Positions 37,106-46,626 of a stretch of 64,000 nucleotides of DNA are shown piece by piece. The DNA is from an uncultured Desulfomonile sp. (GTDB lineage: Bacteria; Desulfobacterota; Desulfomonilia; Desulfomonilales; Desulfomonilaceae). The stretch lies in NCBI GenBank assembly GCA_903952205.1, contig CAJBEZ010000036.1, forward strand, positions 1 through 64,000. Direction: 5' to 3'. The notes beneath the pieces were generated by a model, which was given only the letters and a program-made list of their open reading frames with translations, ran no database searches and was not told the origin of the DNA. Both the position numbers and the translations under genes were made by a program. The first letter of the stretch is position 1. Each line of letters starts with the position of its first letter.

Positions 37106-38227
37106 ATGTCTGACCAGATAAAATTGTTGACTGTATTTTTGACGGGCTTGATCTTCTGCACCGCTATATGCGCTTATGCGGCGCCTAAAGAAGAGCCGTG
37201 GTCCGAAATCGAGGCCAGGACTAAATTTCTCAGGACTAAGCATTATATCGAAACCATTCGTGTTCATTCAGATGTGTTCAAAAGCGCAAAGGCAAAGGGT
37301 GGACAGGATGTGCCCGGTCCCTTTCCCGTCCATGTAATCCTTCCGGAAAATTACGAAACAGACATAAACAGACGTTATGGGGTTGTTTACCTGCTGGGTG
37401 GGAAGTCAGGATGGGACAACGGACCTGAGTTGGGTGGAGCGACTTACTGGTCGGTCTGGTGCAAGACACCATTGACAATGGATAATCTTAAATCGGGAAA
37501 CCTTACCACAGCGAGCTTTCAGGACAACATCAACGATCGTGAACTCCAGACTTTCAATCAGTGGCTCCGTGAGAATCCCTATGAAGACATCATAGTTGTG
37601 TCTGTCTGGAACCCTGGTGGTGGGGCCACGGGAAACTATGAAAAATACCTGCTCGATGAGGTTGTCCCATTTATCGACGCGAATTACAGGACTGTTGCGG
37701 ATCGAAGGTTCCGCGGCATTGATGGGGCGTGCGCAGGCGCAGCGCAGGCCATTATGATATCCGCCAGGCGTCCCGACATTTTCGCGTACGCCGGAGGCCA
37801 GCAAACTGATTTAGGCAGTTATCCGATGACACCGGACGTTTGGAGAAGCAACATCTCAAGAATTAAAAAGGCCGGGGGCATAGCATACAACATCAACACA
37901 AACGTTAAGGATGGCTGCAATACCTACAGTAACAGGGGAAGGCTCTATGAAATGATTCAGGATATGAAAGGGGCCGGTTTTCCGGTTGACGTTCATGTCT
38001 TTGAAAGTTGTGGTCACGGATATTGCGCTTACAGATATCCTAACGGGCATCAGGCCCTTTACTGGTTCTCCAGGCAATTCTCAAGAAATTTTAGCGCTCT
38101 CGGGATAAACCAGGACATCCAGCCTGTCATCGCCTCGGATCGCCAATCGATAAAAAACGTATCCAGCGCGGTGGATGAAAAGACCGGAGCGAGAGGGCCC
38201 GGCGGTATTCTTCCGGGTTATTGGTAG
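37106..38227 (+). CDS. Exported esterase-D-like protein with Cys in the nucleophile elbow
   Basis: ATG 37106 has GGAG six bases upstream and yields a signal peptide ending near 'ICAYAAPK'. The alpha/beta hydrolase core includes 'RRYGVVYLLGG' and 'EDIIVVSVWNPGG'. Where esterases have GxSxG, this protein reads 'GIDGACAGAAQ', so Cys 209 replaces Ser. A late 'ESCGHGYCAY' supplies the candidate His. A Cys nucleophile occurs in dienelactone hydrolases, but an inactive protein is equally possible. The next gene is a paralogue with normal 'GVSMG'. Its stop overlaps that gene's GTG by one base. Confidence 0.6.
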   Translation: MSDQIKLLTVFLTGLIFCTAICAYAAPKEEPWSEIEARTKFLRTKHYIETIRVHSDVFKSAKAKGGQDVPGPFPVHVILPENYETDINRRYGVVYLLGGKSGWDNGPELGGATYWSVWCKTPLTMDNLKSGNLTTASFQDNINDRELQTFNQWLRENPYEDIIVVSVWNPGGGATGNYEKYLLDEVVPFIDANYRTVADRRFRGIDGACAGAAQAIMISARRPDIFAYAGGQQTDLGSYPMTPDVWRSNISRIKKAGGIAYNINTNVKDGCNTYSNRGRLYEMIQDMKGAGFPVDVHVFESCGHGYCAYRYPNGHQALYWFSRQFSRNFSALGINQDIQPVIASDRQSIKNVSSAVDEKTGARGPGGILPGYW

Positions 38228-39348
38228 TGATCTCAAGAATTCCAGCGACCGGTTATCTGGGATTTGCCGCGGCGCTTGTTGTCGTTGTGATGGCCTGTTC
38301 CGGTTGCTACGATCAAAAATCTTCGGACGCTACAACGCATAAACAGTTGGGTATCACTCGAGACAAAGAGCCTTCGGATCTCCATTCCGAAGCAAACGGC
38401 GCCATTCGATCAGCGTCTTCCCCTTCTGGTGGCTTTCAGAAGTCCGACTCTGAGCCGGCACGGGGCTTGGATAACACCGAATCTACCGGAGCGCCTCTCT
38501 TGACATCAGTCGAACCGGTGTCCGGACTGAAAGCTCCAAGTGAGCGCCTTATTCTTAAATCGGCTCACTTGCCCGACGCTGTCGTTGTTGTGACACTGCC
38601 GCTCGATTACAAAAAACATCCAGAGAAAAAATATCCTCTTGTTATAGCCTTTGGCGGGGCTGGGGAATGCGCGCGACCGCCTCGTGATGGAGCCTTGGCG
38701 TGGGCGCAATATTACAGGATGGACGAAGCCATAAAAGCTTTGACCTCCAACCATCTTGAGTCAGTTGACTTTAAAGGTCTGGTCACAGCCGAACAATTGA
38801 CATATTTCAACAACAGGTTAAAGAAAGAGCCTTATTCGGGCGTTATCGTGGCCTGCCCATATTCCCCGCTGATCAGCGGCGTGGGAGAATTTGAAGACCC
38901 AAAATATGAACATTTCATAATCGACGAACTTGTCCCGCTGTTGAAGCGGAGATATCGGGTTGCACAAGGACGTGTAGGCGTTGATGGTGTCTCCATGGGT
39001 GGAGCGAGATCGATGTTTTTCGGACTAAAATATCCCATGACGTTTTCCTCCATCGGATCGTCGCAAGGCGCCTTTGGGCCATTTATGGACACGTATCGAG
39101 ACCTTGTCCGAAGAAATAGGGATATCCTCAATAAGCGCCACGTTCAACTGGTCACAAGTGATGGTGACGTAATGGCCCCTTCTGTTCAAAAGATGAGCGC
39201 CCTGCTCAAGTCGGAGGGTATTGCGCATACTTACCTGAACCTTAAAGGACCTCACGATTACATATTCAACCAGGGCCCGGGCTCAATATCGTTGCTGATG
39301 TTCCATAACGCGACCCAGCCGAGACAATCCGCCGGACCTGTAAAGTGA
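38227..39348 (+). CDS. Esterase-D-like lipoprotein
   Basis: The start is GTG 38227, overlapping the previous TAG by one base. A signal sequence with lipobox 'ACSGC' anchors the protein. A Ser-rich linker follows, then an alpha/beta hydrolase of the esterase D family. It has 'YPLVIAFGG', the nucleophile elbow 'VDGVSMGGARS' and a C-terminal His in 'LKGPHDYIFN'. Family members hydrolyse acyl or feruloyl esters. It sits with the Cys-variant paralogue and an NlpC/P60-like protein, which hints at a shared envelope substrate. Confidence 0.65.
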   Translation: MISRIPATGYLGFAAALVVVVMACSGCYDQKSSDATTHKQLGITRDKEPSDLHSEANGAIRSASSPSGGFQKSDSEPARGLDNTESTGAPLLTSVEPVSGLKAPSERLILKSAHLPDAVVVVTLPLDYKKHPEKKYPLVIAFGGAGECARPPRDGALAWAQYYRMDEAIKALTSNHLESVDFKGLVTAEQLTYFNNRLKKEPYSGVIVACPYSPLISGVGEFEDPKYEHFIIDELVPLLKRRYRVAQGRVGVDGVSMGGARSMFFGLKYPMTFSSIGSSQGAFGPFMDTYRDLVRRNRDILNKRHVQLVTSDGDVMAPSVQKMSALLKSEGIAHTYLNLKGPHDYIFNQGPGSISLLMFHNATQPRQSAGPVK

Positions 39349-39504
39349 TACCGATTCACGTTTGAACACATGATTGTAAAAACACCGGCTGACGGAGGCC
39401 CTTCTCTTCGAGCGACGCGAGGCCGTCAAATCTTCGTTCAGGCCCACCGTCACTCCACGATATTACACCTATCAGTCGGTAAAATTGTATGAGGGGAGCG
39501 TAAA

Positions 39505-40548
39505 GTGGTGTCGCTAAAAAAAGCTGATGCGCTTCTGATGGGCGCTTTAAACCAGAGAATGTTTACGGCCGCAGCGCTAACAGTCTCATCACGAGATGAG
39601 GCTATTCACGCCGGCTACTACGGGACCCTTGGTGAAAACCCCGAATCCCCTGTGAATGCGGCCACATTGTTCGACCTTGCTTCCCTCACCAAGATAATCG
39701 CCACCACGCCATCATGGTTTCTTTTAAGCGCCAAGGAACCCGAGATCCTTGACGATCCACTGACCAGATGGTTTCCGGAAATCCCCCCGGACAAATCGGA
39801 ACTTACCCCACGGATGCTCCTGGCGCATTCATCGGGCCTACCGGCATGGAGGCCTTATTATTTAATGCGTATGGGAGAATCTCCGTGTGAGTTCTTTAAA
39901 CACAGGATTTTTTCAGAACCACTGATCTATAAGCCCGGTCACGGTTTCCTATACTCGGATCTTGGATTTATACTACTTTGCCTGATCGTAGAATATGAAA
40001 CCGGTGAGCCTCTCGATCAGTTCGTCAAAACTTGGGTCTTTGAATCGCTTGGCCTGCAAAATGAACTGATGTTCAAGCCCTTCGATTTTACTGACAGGGT
40101 AGCCCTTACCCGACCGGGCGAAAAACCCGGCCTTGTAAATGACCTTAACGCCCGCTCTCTAGGTGGAGTGTCTGGACACGCCGGGCTCTTCGGCACAGCC
40201 AGAGGCGTAACAGAAATGGCTCGCCAGATACTGATAAGCCTCAAATCCCAGGATGCTTTCTTTGATAATCGCACCGTGTCAAACTTCTGCATGCCGGCTA
40301 TGTTTGATCCATCTTCCTCCCGAGGCCTGGGATTCGACACAAACCTTCAGACGGATTGTTCTTGCGGGGCCTTTTTCAGTCCGTCCAGCCTCGGCCATAC
40401 AGGATTCACTGGCACATCGCTCTGGATAGATCCGGAAAGGGAGTTGATAGTAACTTTGCTGACAAATCGCGTTTATATGGGGGAATCCGATTTCAGAATC
40501 AAGGATTTCAGGCCTCTCGTACATAGCGCAGTCGTCGAAGAAACCTAA
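39505..40548 (+). CDS. Beta-lactamase-fold serine hydrolase
   Basis: The 347-residue protein has the class C/esterase SxxK motif in 'DLASLTKI', a 'YSDLG' Tyr motif and 'GHTGFTGTS' near the end in place of KTG. This is the beta-lactamase-related (PF00144) group, which includes D-aminopeptidases and esterases as well as beta-lactamases. No signal peptide is evident, so a cytoplasmic esterase or peptidase is more likely than antibiotic resistance. The start is GTG 39505 with GGGGAG seven bases upstream. Its stop converges with and overlaps that of uppP. Confidence 0.75.
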   Translation: MVSLKKADALLMGALNQRMFTAAALTVSSRDEAIHAGYYGTLGENPESPVNAATLFDLASLTKIIATTPSWFLLSAKEPEILDDPLTRWFPEIPPDKSELTPRMLLAHSSGLPAWRPYYLMRMGESPCEFFKHRIFSEPLIYKPGHGFLYSDLGFILLCLIVEYETGEPLDQFVKTWVFESLGLQNELMFKPFDFTDRVALTRPGEKPGLVNDLNARSLGGVSGHAGLFGTARGVTEMARQILISLKSQDAFFDNRTVSNFCMPAMFDPSSSRGLGFDTNLQTDCSCGAFFSPSSLGHTGFTGTSLWIDPERELIVTLLTNRVYMGESDFRIKDFRPLVHSAVVEET

Positions 40549-41360
40549 TAGACCATCACATACCATATTATCGGCGCCACTATGATCCTGTAGTAGGCGA
40601 ACGGGGCCAGACTCCACCGTTGAACCATTGCTATGAAAGACTTTATGGCAATGGCGGCGACTATGAAAGAAACGACAAAACCGACCGCAAAAAATGGTAT
40701 GTCTGAAAATTCCAGGATATGCCAACTCTTGAGAAGATCATAGCCTGTCGCTGCGATCATAATCGGGACAGCGGCCAGGAATGAGTACTCCGCCGCAGTC
40801 CTTCGATCCAGACCTGAAAGAAGACCCCCGACGATGGTAGAGGCGGATCTGGACATCCCTGGCCACAGGGAGAAACACTGGAAACACCCTATCATGAAAG
40901 CCTGACCGTAACTGAGTCGGTCCAGACTGGCGGTTCGGGAAACCGGCTTGTACCTTTCAGCGACCAGTATGGCGATTCCACCAACACCAAGAGCGAGGGC
41001 CACAGTCATGGGTCCAAATAGATAGGCCCGGATTGCGTGCCGCGACAGATAACCGACCACCATTGCGGGAAGACTTGTGAGGACGAGAAATAATATCCCT
41101 CGATATCCTTTGAATCCATTGGCCTGATCCAGGCTGAAGCCACCGACCGGAATCAGGCCAACGAACCGTTGCCAATATAGGACCAAAACAGCGAGTATGG
41201 CCCCAAGCTGTATGAATACCTCAAAGGAAGCCGCCTTCTCGCCGGTAAAGTTGAGGAGGTCTCCCGCAATTATTAGATGACCAGTTGATGAGACAGGGAG
41301 GAATTCTGTTAAACCCTCCACTATTCCCAAAATGACGGCGATCATGTATTCGTGAATCAA
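40545..41360 (-). CDS. uppP: Undecaprenyl-diphosphatase (BacA)
   Basis: The 271-residue multi-pass membrane enzyme recycles undecaprenyl diphosphate to the monophosphate for cell-wall synthesis. It has the first signature 'GIVEGLTEFLPVSSTGHL' near the N-terminus and 'PGMSRSASTIVGGLLSG' in the middle, both catalytic. A TTG at 41360 with GAGGAG eight bases upstream is the likely start; ATG 41345 is the alternative. It follows the FKBP gene by 29 bp on the same strand. Confidence 0.95.
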   Translation of the reverse strand: MIHEYMIAVILGIVEGLTEFLPVSSTGHLIIAGDLLNFTGEKAASFEVFIQLGAILAVLVLYWQRFVGLIPVGGFSLDQANGFKGYRGILFLVLTSLPAMVVGYLSRHAIRAYLFGPMTVALALGVGGIAILVAERYKPVSRTASLDRLSYGQAFMIGCFQCFSLWPGMSRSASTIVGGLLSGLDRRTAAEYSFLAAVPIMIAATGYDLLKSWHILEFSDIPFFAVGFVVSFIVAAIAIKSFIAMVQRWSLAPFAYYRIIVAPIIWYVMVY

Positions 41361-41389
41361 TTCAGGGCCTCCTCAATTTAGATAATTAT

Positions 41390-41812
41390 TTATTTGGCGT
41401 CCAACAACTCAATGTCGAAGATCAATGTCGCGTTCGGTGGGATCACACCGCCCGCGCCAGACGCGCCGTATCCAAGATCGGGAGGGATCGTAATCTTAGC
41501 CTGGCTTCCAATGGGCAGGAGGGCGACACCTTCATCCCATCCACGTATAACCTGGCCACCTCCAAGATTGAAGGTAAAAGGTTTCCCCCTATCTCTTGAA
41601 CTGTCGAATTTCTTACCGCTTGCAAGCGTTCCAGTGTAATGTACCGTGACATCCTGGCCTGATTTCGGTTTGGGTCCGGCGCCTTGTTTGAGTATCTCAA
41701 CTTTGAGACCGGACGGTGTAGTGAAAGAATCCGCAGCGTTAACTGTTGTAACAATCATGAAAGGCAGTATGGCCGAAAAAATAATTAAACACGCCAATAT
41801 TTTGTTTTCCAA
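41390..41812 (-). CDS. Periplasmic FKBP-type peptidyl-prolyl isomerase
   Basis: TTG 41812, with AAGGAGA six bases upstream, gives a signal peptide cleaved near 'VNAADSF'. The frame is open further upstream but that would overlap maf and spoil the signal. The FKBP domain has '[18 protein letters not shown]', 'VIRGWDEGV' and '[23 protein letters not shown]'. It should catalyse proline isomerisation of exported proteins. It is divergent from maf and upstream of uppP. Confidence 0.9.
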   Translation of the reverse strand: MENKILACLIIFSAILPFMIVTTVNAADSFTTPSGLKVEILKQGAGPKPKSGQDVTVHYTGTLASGKKFDSSRDRGKPFTFNLGGGQVIRGWDEGVALLPIGSQAKITIPPDLGYGASGAGGVIPPNATLIFDIELLDAK

Positions 41813-41884
41813 GACAAGTCTCCTTTTCAGTCTAACGATAAGATCGACGCATGTTTTACCAGTTGGGAGTTTCTGTGTCCAGAC

Positions 41885-42517
41885 ATGATAATTAATCAAG
41901 ATACCAGTCACAGAATTATTCTGGCTTCAGCTTCTCCGAGAAGGAAAGAACTACTCGAAGCCATAGGTGTTCAATTCATTGTTAGACCTTCAGAGGTCGA
42001 GGAACTCATGGACCCGGACGAGATTCCCGAAGATCAGGTTCAGCGGCTTGCCTTTGAAAAGGCCTCGGACGTCGCGAAAAGATATCCAGAGTCGTGGGTA
42101 CTCGGAGCGGATACCATAGTTGTAATTGATGGCCGCATTCTGGGCAAACCATCTGACAGAGCTGAGGCGGAGTATATGCTGTCAACCCTGTCAGGAAAAA
42201 CTCACAACGTTTTTACGGGATACGCGATACTGAACCTCAGTTTTCCAGGCTCGAACATTATCGGGTTCTCTCGCAGCGAGGTATTGATAAGACAGCTTAC
42301 CCGTGATGAGATAAAAGGCTATGTCGATACCGGCGAACCTATGGACAAGGCCGGCGCTTATGCGATTCAGGGAGTGGGCGCGGCTATAGTGGAGAAGGTT
42401 TACGGTTCCTACACCAATGTAGTTGGACTACCGCTATGCGAAGTGGGCCGCGATTTCAAAAAATTGGGAATATTTGATTTTCTGGGAGTTCAACAAGATG
42501 ATAAAAGAAAATCTTGA
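41885..42517 (+). CDS. maf: Maf-family nucleotide pyrophosphatase
   Basis: The 210-residue protein starts with '[17 protein letters not shown]', the phosphate-binding signature of Maf proteins, and has '[19 protein letters not shown]' and '[26 protein letters not shown]'. Maf enzymes hydrolyse non-canonical or methylated nucleoside triphosphates, mainly dTTP/UTP or m7GTP types. Its end overlaps the yggS start by 20 bases. Confidence 0.9.
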   Translation: MIINQDTSHRIILASASPRRKELLEAIGVQFIVRPSEVEELMDPDEIPEDQVQRLAFEKASDVAKRYPESWVLGADTIVVIDGRILGKPSDRAEAEYMLSTLSGKTHNVFTGYAILNLSFPGSNIIGFSRSEVLIRQLTRDEIKGYVDTGEPMDKAGAYAIQGVGAAIVEKVYGSYTNVVGLPLCEVGRDFKKLGIFDFLGVQQDDKRKS

Positions 42518-43190
42518 TCTGTTGCGCATGAAGATTTTGGCCGCCGCCCGGAGGACGGGTCGCGACCCCAATACGGTAAGGATCGTCGCCGCAGCGAAGT
42601 CCCAGAGTCGCGACTCGGCGGAAGAAGCCATAAGGGAGGGCGTCACCTTAATCGGACACAATTACGTTCAGGAAGCTGTAAAGGAGAAACCTTCGATTGG
42701 ATGCGGCCCTTTTGAATATCACATGATAGGACATTTACAGAAAAACAAGGCTAAAAAAGCGGTAGAAATATTTGATGTAATTCAGACCCTGGATGATTGG
42801 GCCACTGCGGAAGCGTTGGACCGAGCGGCCTATGAAGTCGGCAAATCGTTGGGAGTGATGATCCAGGTTAATCTTTCAGGTGAACCTCAAAAATCCGGAA
42901 TCTCCCGCAACGAAGCCAACGCCTTGATACAGAAAACTGAGTCATTGAATAATATCCGTCTCTTAGGGCTTATGACCATGCCTCCATTCTTCGATGACCC
43001 GGACGCTGCCAGGCCTTTTTTTCGTGAATTAAGGCAAATGCGGGATGAGTTGATTGCCGCCGGCGTTATGGAGCGATCCGCCACCGAACTTTCCATGGGC
43101 ATGACAGGTGATTTCGAATGCGCCGTAGAGGAAGGAGCGACACTGGTCAGGATAGGGACTGCCCTATTTGGGGTGAGAATCTACGCATGA
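42498..43190 (+). CDS. yggS: PLP homeostasis protein, YggS/ProSC family
   Basis: The 231-residue PLP-binding TIM-barrel protein has the lysine motif 'RIVAAAKSQS', 'LIGHNYVQEA', 'HMIGHLQKNKAKKA' and 'LSMGMTGDFECAVEEGATLVRIGTALFG'. It buffers pyridoxal 5'-phosphate and shows no known enzymatic turnover. ATG 42498 fits the family N-terminus; GGGAG lies nine bases upstream. It overlaps the end of maf, so the pair is coupled. Confidence 0.92.
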   Translation: MIKENLDLLRMKILAAARRTGRDPNTVRIVAAAKSQSRDSAEEAIREGVTLIGHNYVQEAVKEKPSIGCGPFEYHMIGHLQKNKAKKAVEIFDVIQTLDDWATAEALDRAAYEVGKSLGVMIQVNLSGEPQKSGISRNEANALIQKTESLNNIRLLGLMTMPPFFDDPDAARPFFRELRQMRDELIAAGVMERSATELSMGMTGDFECAVEEGATLVRIGTALFGVRIYA

Positions 43191-43329
43191 GGACTCTTTG
43201 AGGCCATGGCCCTCGTAACGTCATGAAAAATGCTTTTGGGTTTACTTTGAATAAATGGTGAGGATAGTTCGTCACAATCAGGCTATGATTGGCGCAGCAA
43301 ATAGATAAACAATTTCATACCTGTCCGTG

Positions 43330-43500
43330 TCAGGAATCGGAACAACGCTGCTGATACTGTTCGCTAAACCTGTCGGCGTATTTCATGATCCAGTCAATGA
43401 TTGCTTCCGTACCCAGGTCCCTTCCCGCTTTTTCGGACTCAATCCATTTGTGGCGCTCAATTTCCTGAGCTTGAATTTTAAGATACTGTTCCAGATCCAT
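43330..43500 (-). CDS. Small conserved-looking protein, 56 residues
   Basis: The minus-strand frame from ATG 43500 to TGA 43330 encodes a highly charged protein starting MDLEQYLKIQ, with 'HKWIESEKAGRDLG' and 'AIIDWIMKYADRF'. The 'HKWIESEKAGRDLG' stretch looks like a conserved core of small, uncharacterised proteins known from anaerobes, but this is memory, not a search. No Shine-Dalgarno is close. It lies between yggS and tal-pgi, opposite to both, in an otherwise gene-free 450 bp. Confidence 0.6.
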   Translation of the reverse strand: MDLEQYLKIQAQEIERHKWIESEKAGRDLGTEAIIDWIMKYADRFSEQYQQRCSDS

Positions 43501-43645
43501 TTTAGTCTTGGGCCTCAGTTGTCAATATATTAGGTTTCATGTAAAATTCTAGCTGTTATTGTTATTCAAGACAAAGCCTTATGTCAAGGGTATTGTTAAA
43601 TTCACGTGAGTTTTTGGTTCGTTAAGCGTTAGGATGGAGGATCGT

Positions 43646-46408
43646 ATGTCCAACCCCTTGAAGATCATAACATCTCTTGGGCAATCTATCTGGTATGACA
43701 ACCTGGGCCGGAATTTGCTCCGGTCAGGAGATTTAAAAAGACTTATAGAAGATGATGGAATTACCGGCGTCACATCAAATCCCACTATTCTACTCAAGGC
43801 CATAAGCGGCCAGAAAATTTATGACGAAGACATCCACAATAAAGTGGATCAGGGCGCCGACATGTTCGCAATCTATGAACACCTTGCGCTGACCGACATA
43901 AAGGAAGCGGCCGACATACTTGAGCCGGTGTTCAGGGATACAGAAGGCCGTGATGGGTATGTCAGCCTGGAGGTCCCACCGGACCTGGCTTATGAGCGTT
44001 CAAAGACCGTGGTGGAAGCGCGGAGGCTTTTTGAGCTTGTGGACAGACCGAATCTCATGATCAAGGTCCCCGCCACATCCCAGGGAATCGGCGCTATCAG
44101 TCAACTCATAGCCGCCGGCGTAAATACCAACGCCACACTCATCTTTTCGTTTGAACAATATAGGGCTGTGGCCCATGCGTATATACACGGGCTTAAGAAA
44201 TGGATTGAAGCAGGCGGAGACCCGAAGAAAATAGCTTCCGTCGCGTCATTCTTTGTCAGTCGTGTCGACACAGCGGTGGATGAACGGCTCAAGGAATTCT
44301 CAGGACAAGCGAGCCGTTCCACGTGTACGGCTCTAATCGGAAAAACCGCTATAGCGAACGCTACTCTGGCTTACGAACACTATAGGGAAATCCTTGATTC
44401 AAAAGAATGGAACTCCCTTGAAAAGCATGGCGCAAGGCCGCAGAAGGTCCTGTGGGCAAGCACCAGCGCCAAGGACCCTGCGTATCCCGATACATATTAT
44501 GTTGATAATCTTCTCTGGCCCGGTACCATCAACACTCTGCCGCAATCCACTGTGGACGCGTACAGGGACCATGGAGATCCCGGCCTTCGTTCGGAGCCGG
44601 ACCCTGCTCAGGCGAGGAGCGTTTTGGAGGCTTTTAATCAGGAAGGTTTGAACATTGACCTGATAATGCAGAGGTTGCTGGAAAACGGCGTGAGTTCTTT
44701 CGCCGATTCATTCAGCGATCTGCTGGCGGAAATAGCCGGAAAGAGAACGAGGCTGCTTAGAGGTTATGGTCACCGCTCCGCCTCTCTTGGAAAATTGAAG
44801 AAAAACGTCGATGAAATATTGCAAAGACTTGATACCGAGAAAATTACCGAAAAGATATGGGACATGAGGCCGGAACTGTGGACAAAGTCTCTGGCCGGCC
44901 AGGCGGAAATAGTCCAGAGACTTGGATGGCTGCGTGTAGTTGAAATCATGCAGGGCGAGGTTGAAAAACTAACGGCCTTTGCTCAGGAAATCTTGATCGA
45001 GGGCTTCAGTCACGTCGCTCTGATAGGAATGGGAGGAAGTTCGCTTGCGCCCGAGGTTTTTATGCGATGCTTCGGGGCCGGTGAAGCCCGTCTCGACCTG
45101 AGGGTCATTGATAGCACGGTCCCTGACGCTGTTCTGGACATAGAGCGTTCCATGGATCTTAGAAAGACCCTGTTCATCGTAAGTAGTAAATCCGGCGCAA
45201 CCATAGAGGTCATGTCCCTTTTCAACTATTTTCATCATCGCATGCAGGAACTGGTCGGCGCCTCCGCCGGCAAACATTTTATTGCGATTACGGACCCTGG
45301 CACAAGTCTGGGAAAACTCGCCGCAGAGAAAAAATTCAGAAAAAGTTTCCTGAACCCGTCCGACATCGGTGGCCGATTCAGCGCTCTGTCATATTTCGGG
45401 CTTGTTCCCGCAGCCCTCCTCGGTGTTGACATATCCTTTCTGCTTATTCGCGCGGCGCAGGCTGTGGAAGGTTCCGGACATGACGCGCCTGCCCTCGAAA
45501 GCCCAGCGGCCTGGCTTGGCGCAATAATGGCCGGAGGGGCGCTAACTGGTCAGGACAAGCTGACATTTATCATATCGCCACCGCTTGAGGCATTCGGATG
45601 CTGGCTCGAACAGCTTGTGGCGGAAAGCCTTGGCAAAGACGGCAAAGGAGTATTACCGGTTGTTGGCGAATCGGTAGGACCTCCTGACGCGTATGGAACG
45701 GACCGAATTTTTGTCTACATGCGCCTGGATGGGGACTCGACACATGACATGACCGTTTCCGAACTTGAGGGAGCCGGATTCCCGGTTGTTACACTGAGAA
45801 TGCACGGAGCTTACGATATAGGAAGGGAAATATTCCGATGGGAATTCGCTACCGCCGTGGCCGGTGAAATTCTCGGGGTCAATCCCTTTGACCAGCCAAA
45901 TGTTCAGGAATCCAAGGATATAACCGCAGGAACATTGAAGAGGTATTCCTCCGAGGGTACAACCCCTCAGGGTCATTTCCTTGAGGCTGACGATCATGAT
46001 TTTGCCCGACAGATTCAGGGCTTTGTGTCGCAGGTAAAGCCCGGGGACTACGTGGCTTTTTGCGCCTTTATCAGTCCTTCAACCGCAAACCATGCGCAAC
46101 TCGATAGACTCAGAACACTTATAAGAGATCGATTCAAGGTTGCCGTGACAGTCGGTTTTGGTCCAAGATATCTGCATTCCACTGGTCAACTCCATAAAGG
46201 AGGCCCCAATAAAGGCCACTTCATTGTCATTACTTCGAAAGACATTGATGATTTCCCTGTGCCAAAAGCGAATTACTCATTCGGCCTCTTGAAGGAGACG
46301 CAGGCTTTCGGCGATGTCGAAGCCCTGAAAAAGAGCGATAGACGGGTAGTATGGGTTCGATTGAATGACGATTCCCAGTTGGGCAAAATTCTTGAAGCGC
46401 TGAGTTAG
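43646..46408 (+). CDS. Bifunctional transaldolase / glucose-6-phosphate isomerase
   Basis: The fused enzyme has about 920 residues. Residues 1-370 are transaldolase: 'GITGVTSNPTIL', Schiff-base Lys in 'NLMIKVPATSQG', and 'SVASFFVSRVDTAVD'. Residues about 420-920 are a glucose-6-phosphate isomerase: 'ALIGMGGSSLAPEV', 'FIVSSKSGATIE', 'DIGGRFSALSYFG' and 'STGQLHKGGP'. The fusion links the pentose-phosphate pathway to glycolysis. GGAGG lies five bases before ATG 43646, so that start is preferred to 43634. Such fusions are known in some bacteria. Confidence 0.93.
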   Translation: MSNPLKIITSLGQSIWYDNLGRNLLRSGDLKRLIEDDGITGVTSNPTILLKAISGQKIYDEDIHNKVDQGADMFAIYEHLALTDIKEAADILEPVFRDTEGRDGYVSLEVPPDLAYERSKTVVEARRLFELVDRPNLMIKVPATSQGIGAISQLIAAGVNTNATLIFSFEQYRAVAHAYIHGLKKWIEAGGDPKKIASVASFFVSRVDTAVDERLKEFSGQASRSTCTALIGKTAIANATLAYEHYREILDSKEWNSLEKHGARPQKVLWASTSAKDPAYPDTYYVDNLLWPGTINTLPQSTVDAYRDHGDPGLRSEPDPAQARSVLEAFNQEGLNIDLIMQRLLENGVSSFADSFSDLLAEIAGKRTRLLRGYGHRSASLGKLKKNVDEILQRLDTEKITEKIWDMRPELWTKSLAGQAEIVQRLGWLRVVEIMQGEVEKLTAFAQEILIEGFSHVALIGMGGSSLAPEVFMRCFGAGEARLDLRVIDSTVPDAVLDIERSMDLRKTLFIVSSKSGATIEVMSLFNYFHHRMQELVGASAGKHFIAITDPGTSLGKLAAEKKFRKSFLNPSDIGGRFSALSYFGLVPAALLGVDISFLLIRAAQAVEGSGHDAPALESPAAWLGAIMAGGALTGQDKLTFIISPPLEAFGCWLEQLVAESLGKDGKGVLPVVGESVGPPDAYGTDRIFVYMRLDGDSTHDMTVSELEGAGFPVVTLRMHGAYDIGREIFRWEFATAVAGEILGVNPFDQPNVQESKDITAGTLKRYSSEGTTPQGHFLEADDHDFARQIQGFVSQVKPGDYVAFCAFISPSTANHAQLDRLRTLIRDRFKVAVTVGFGPRYLHSTGQLHKGGPNKGHFIVITSKDIDDFPVPKANYSFGLLKETQAFGDVEALKKSDRRVVWVRLNDDSQLGKILEALS

Positions 46409-46462
46409 CGCATTTACTAACGAGGAATTGTCTTGGGTAAAGGGTCTTAGTGTTTTCCAGAG

Positions 46463-46587
46463 AGACCCCGGAGGGGTCACACTGAAAAGCCCATAGCGAC
46501 GCTATGGGACCTAGATGATGAAAATGGTTGCGCATCGTTACCCACGGCGATGCCGTGGGCTATTATGACGTCGCCCCCTCCGGGGCT
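46463..46587 (+). repeat. Palindromic element copy 1 (non-autonomous, 125 bp)
   Basis: The left unit has gaccccggaggggtc and cccatag-cgac-gctatggg. The right unit has cccacgg-cga-tgccgtggg and gcccc-ctcc-ggggc. The two units are inverted relatives of each other. The core is only about 30 bp ('gatgatgaaaatggttgcg'), far less than the transposase-bearing copy at 48729, so this is a shrunken derivative. Confidence 0.8.
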
Positions 46588-46626
46588 GCTAGCCACGTGT
46601 CCTAGGTAATGTTTTTGGGAGGTGAT

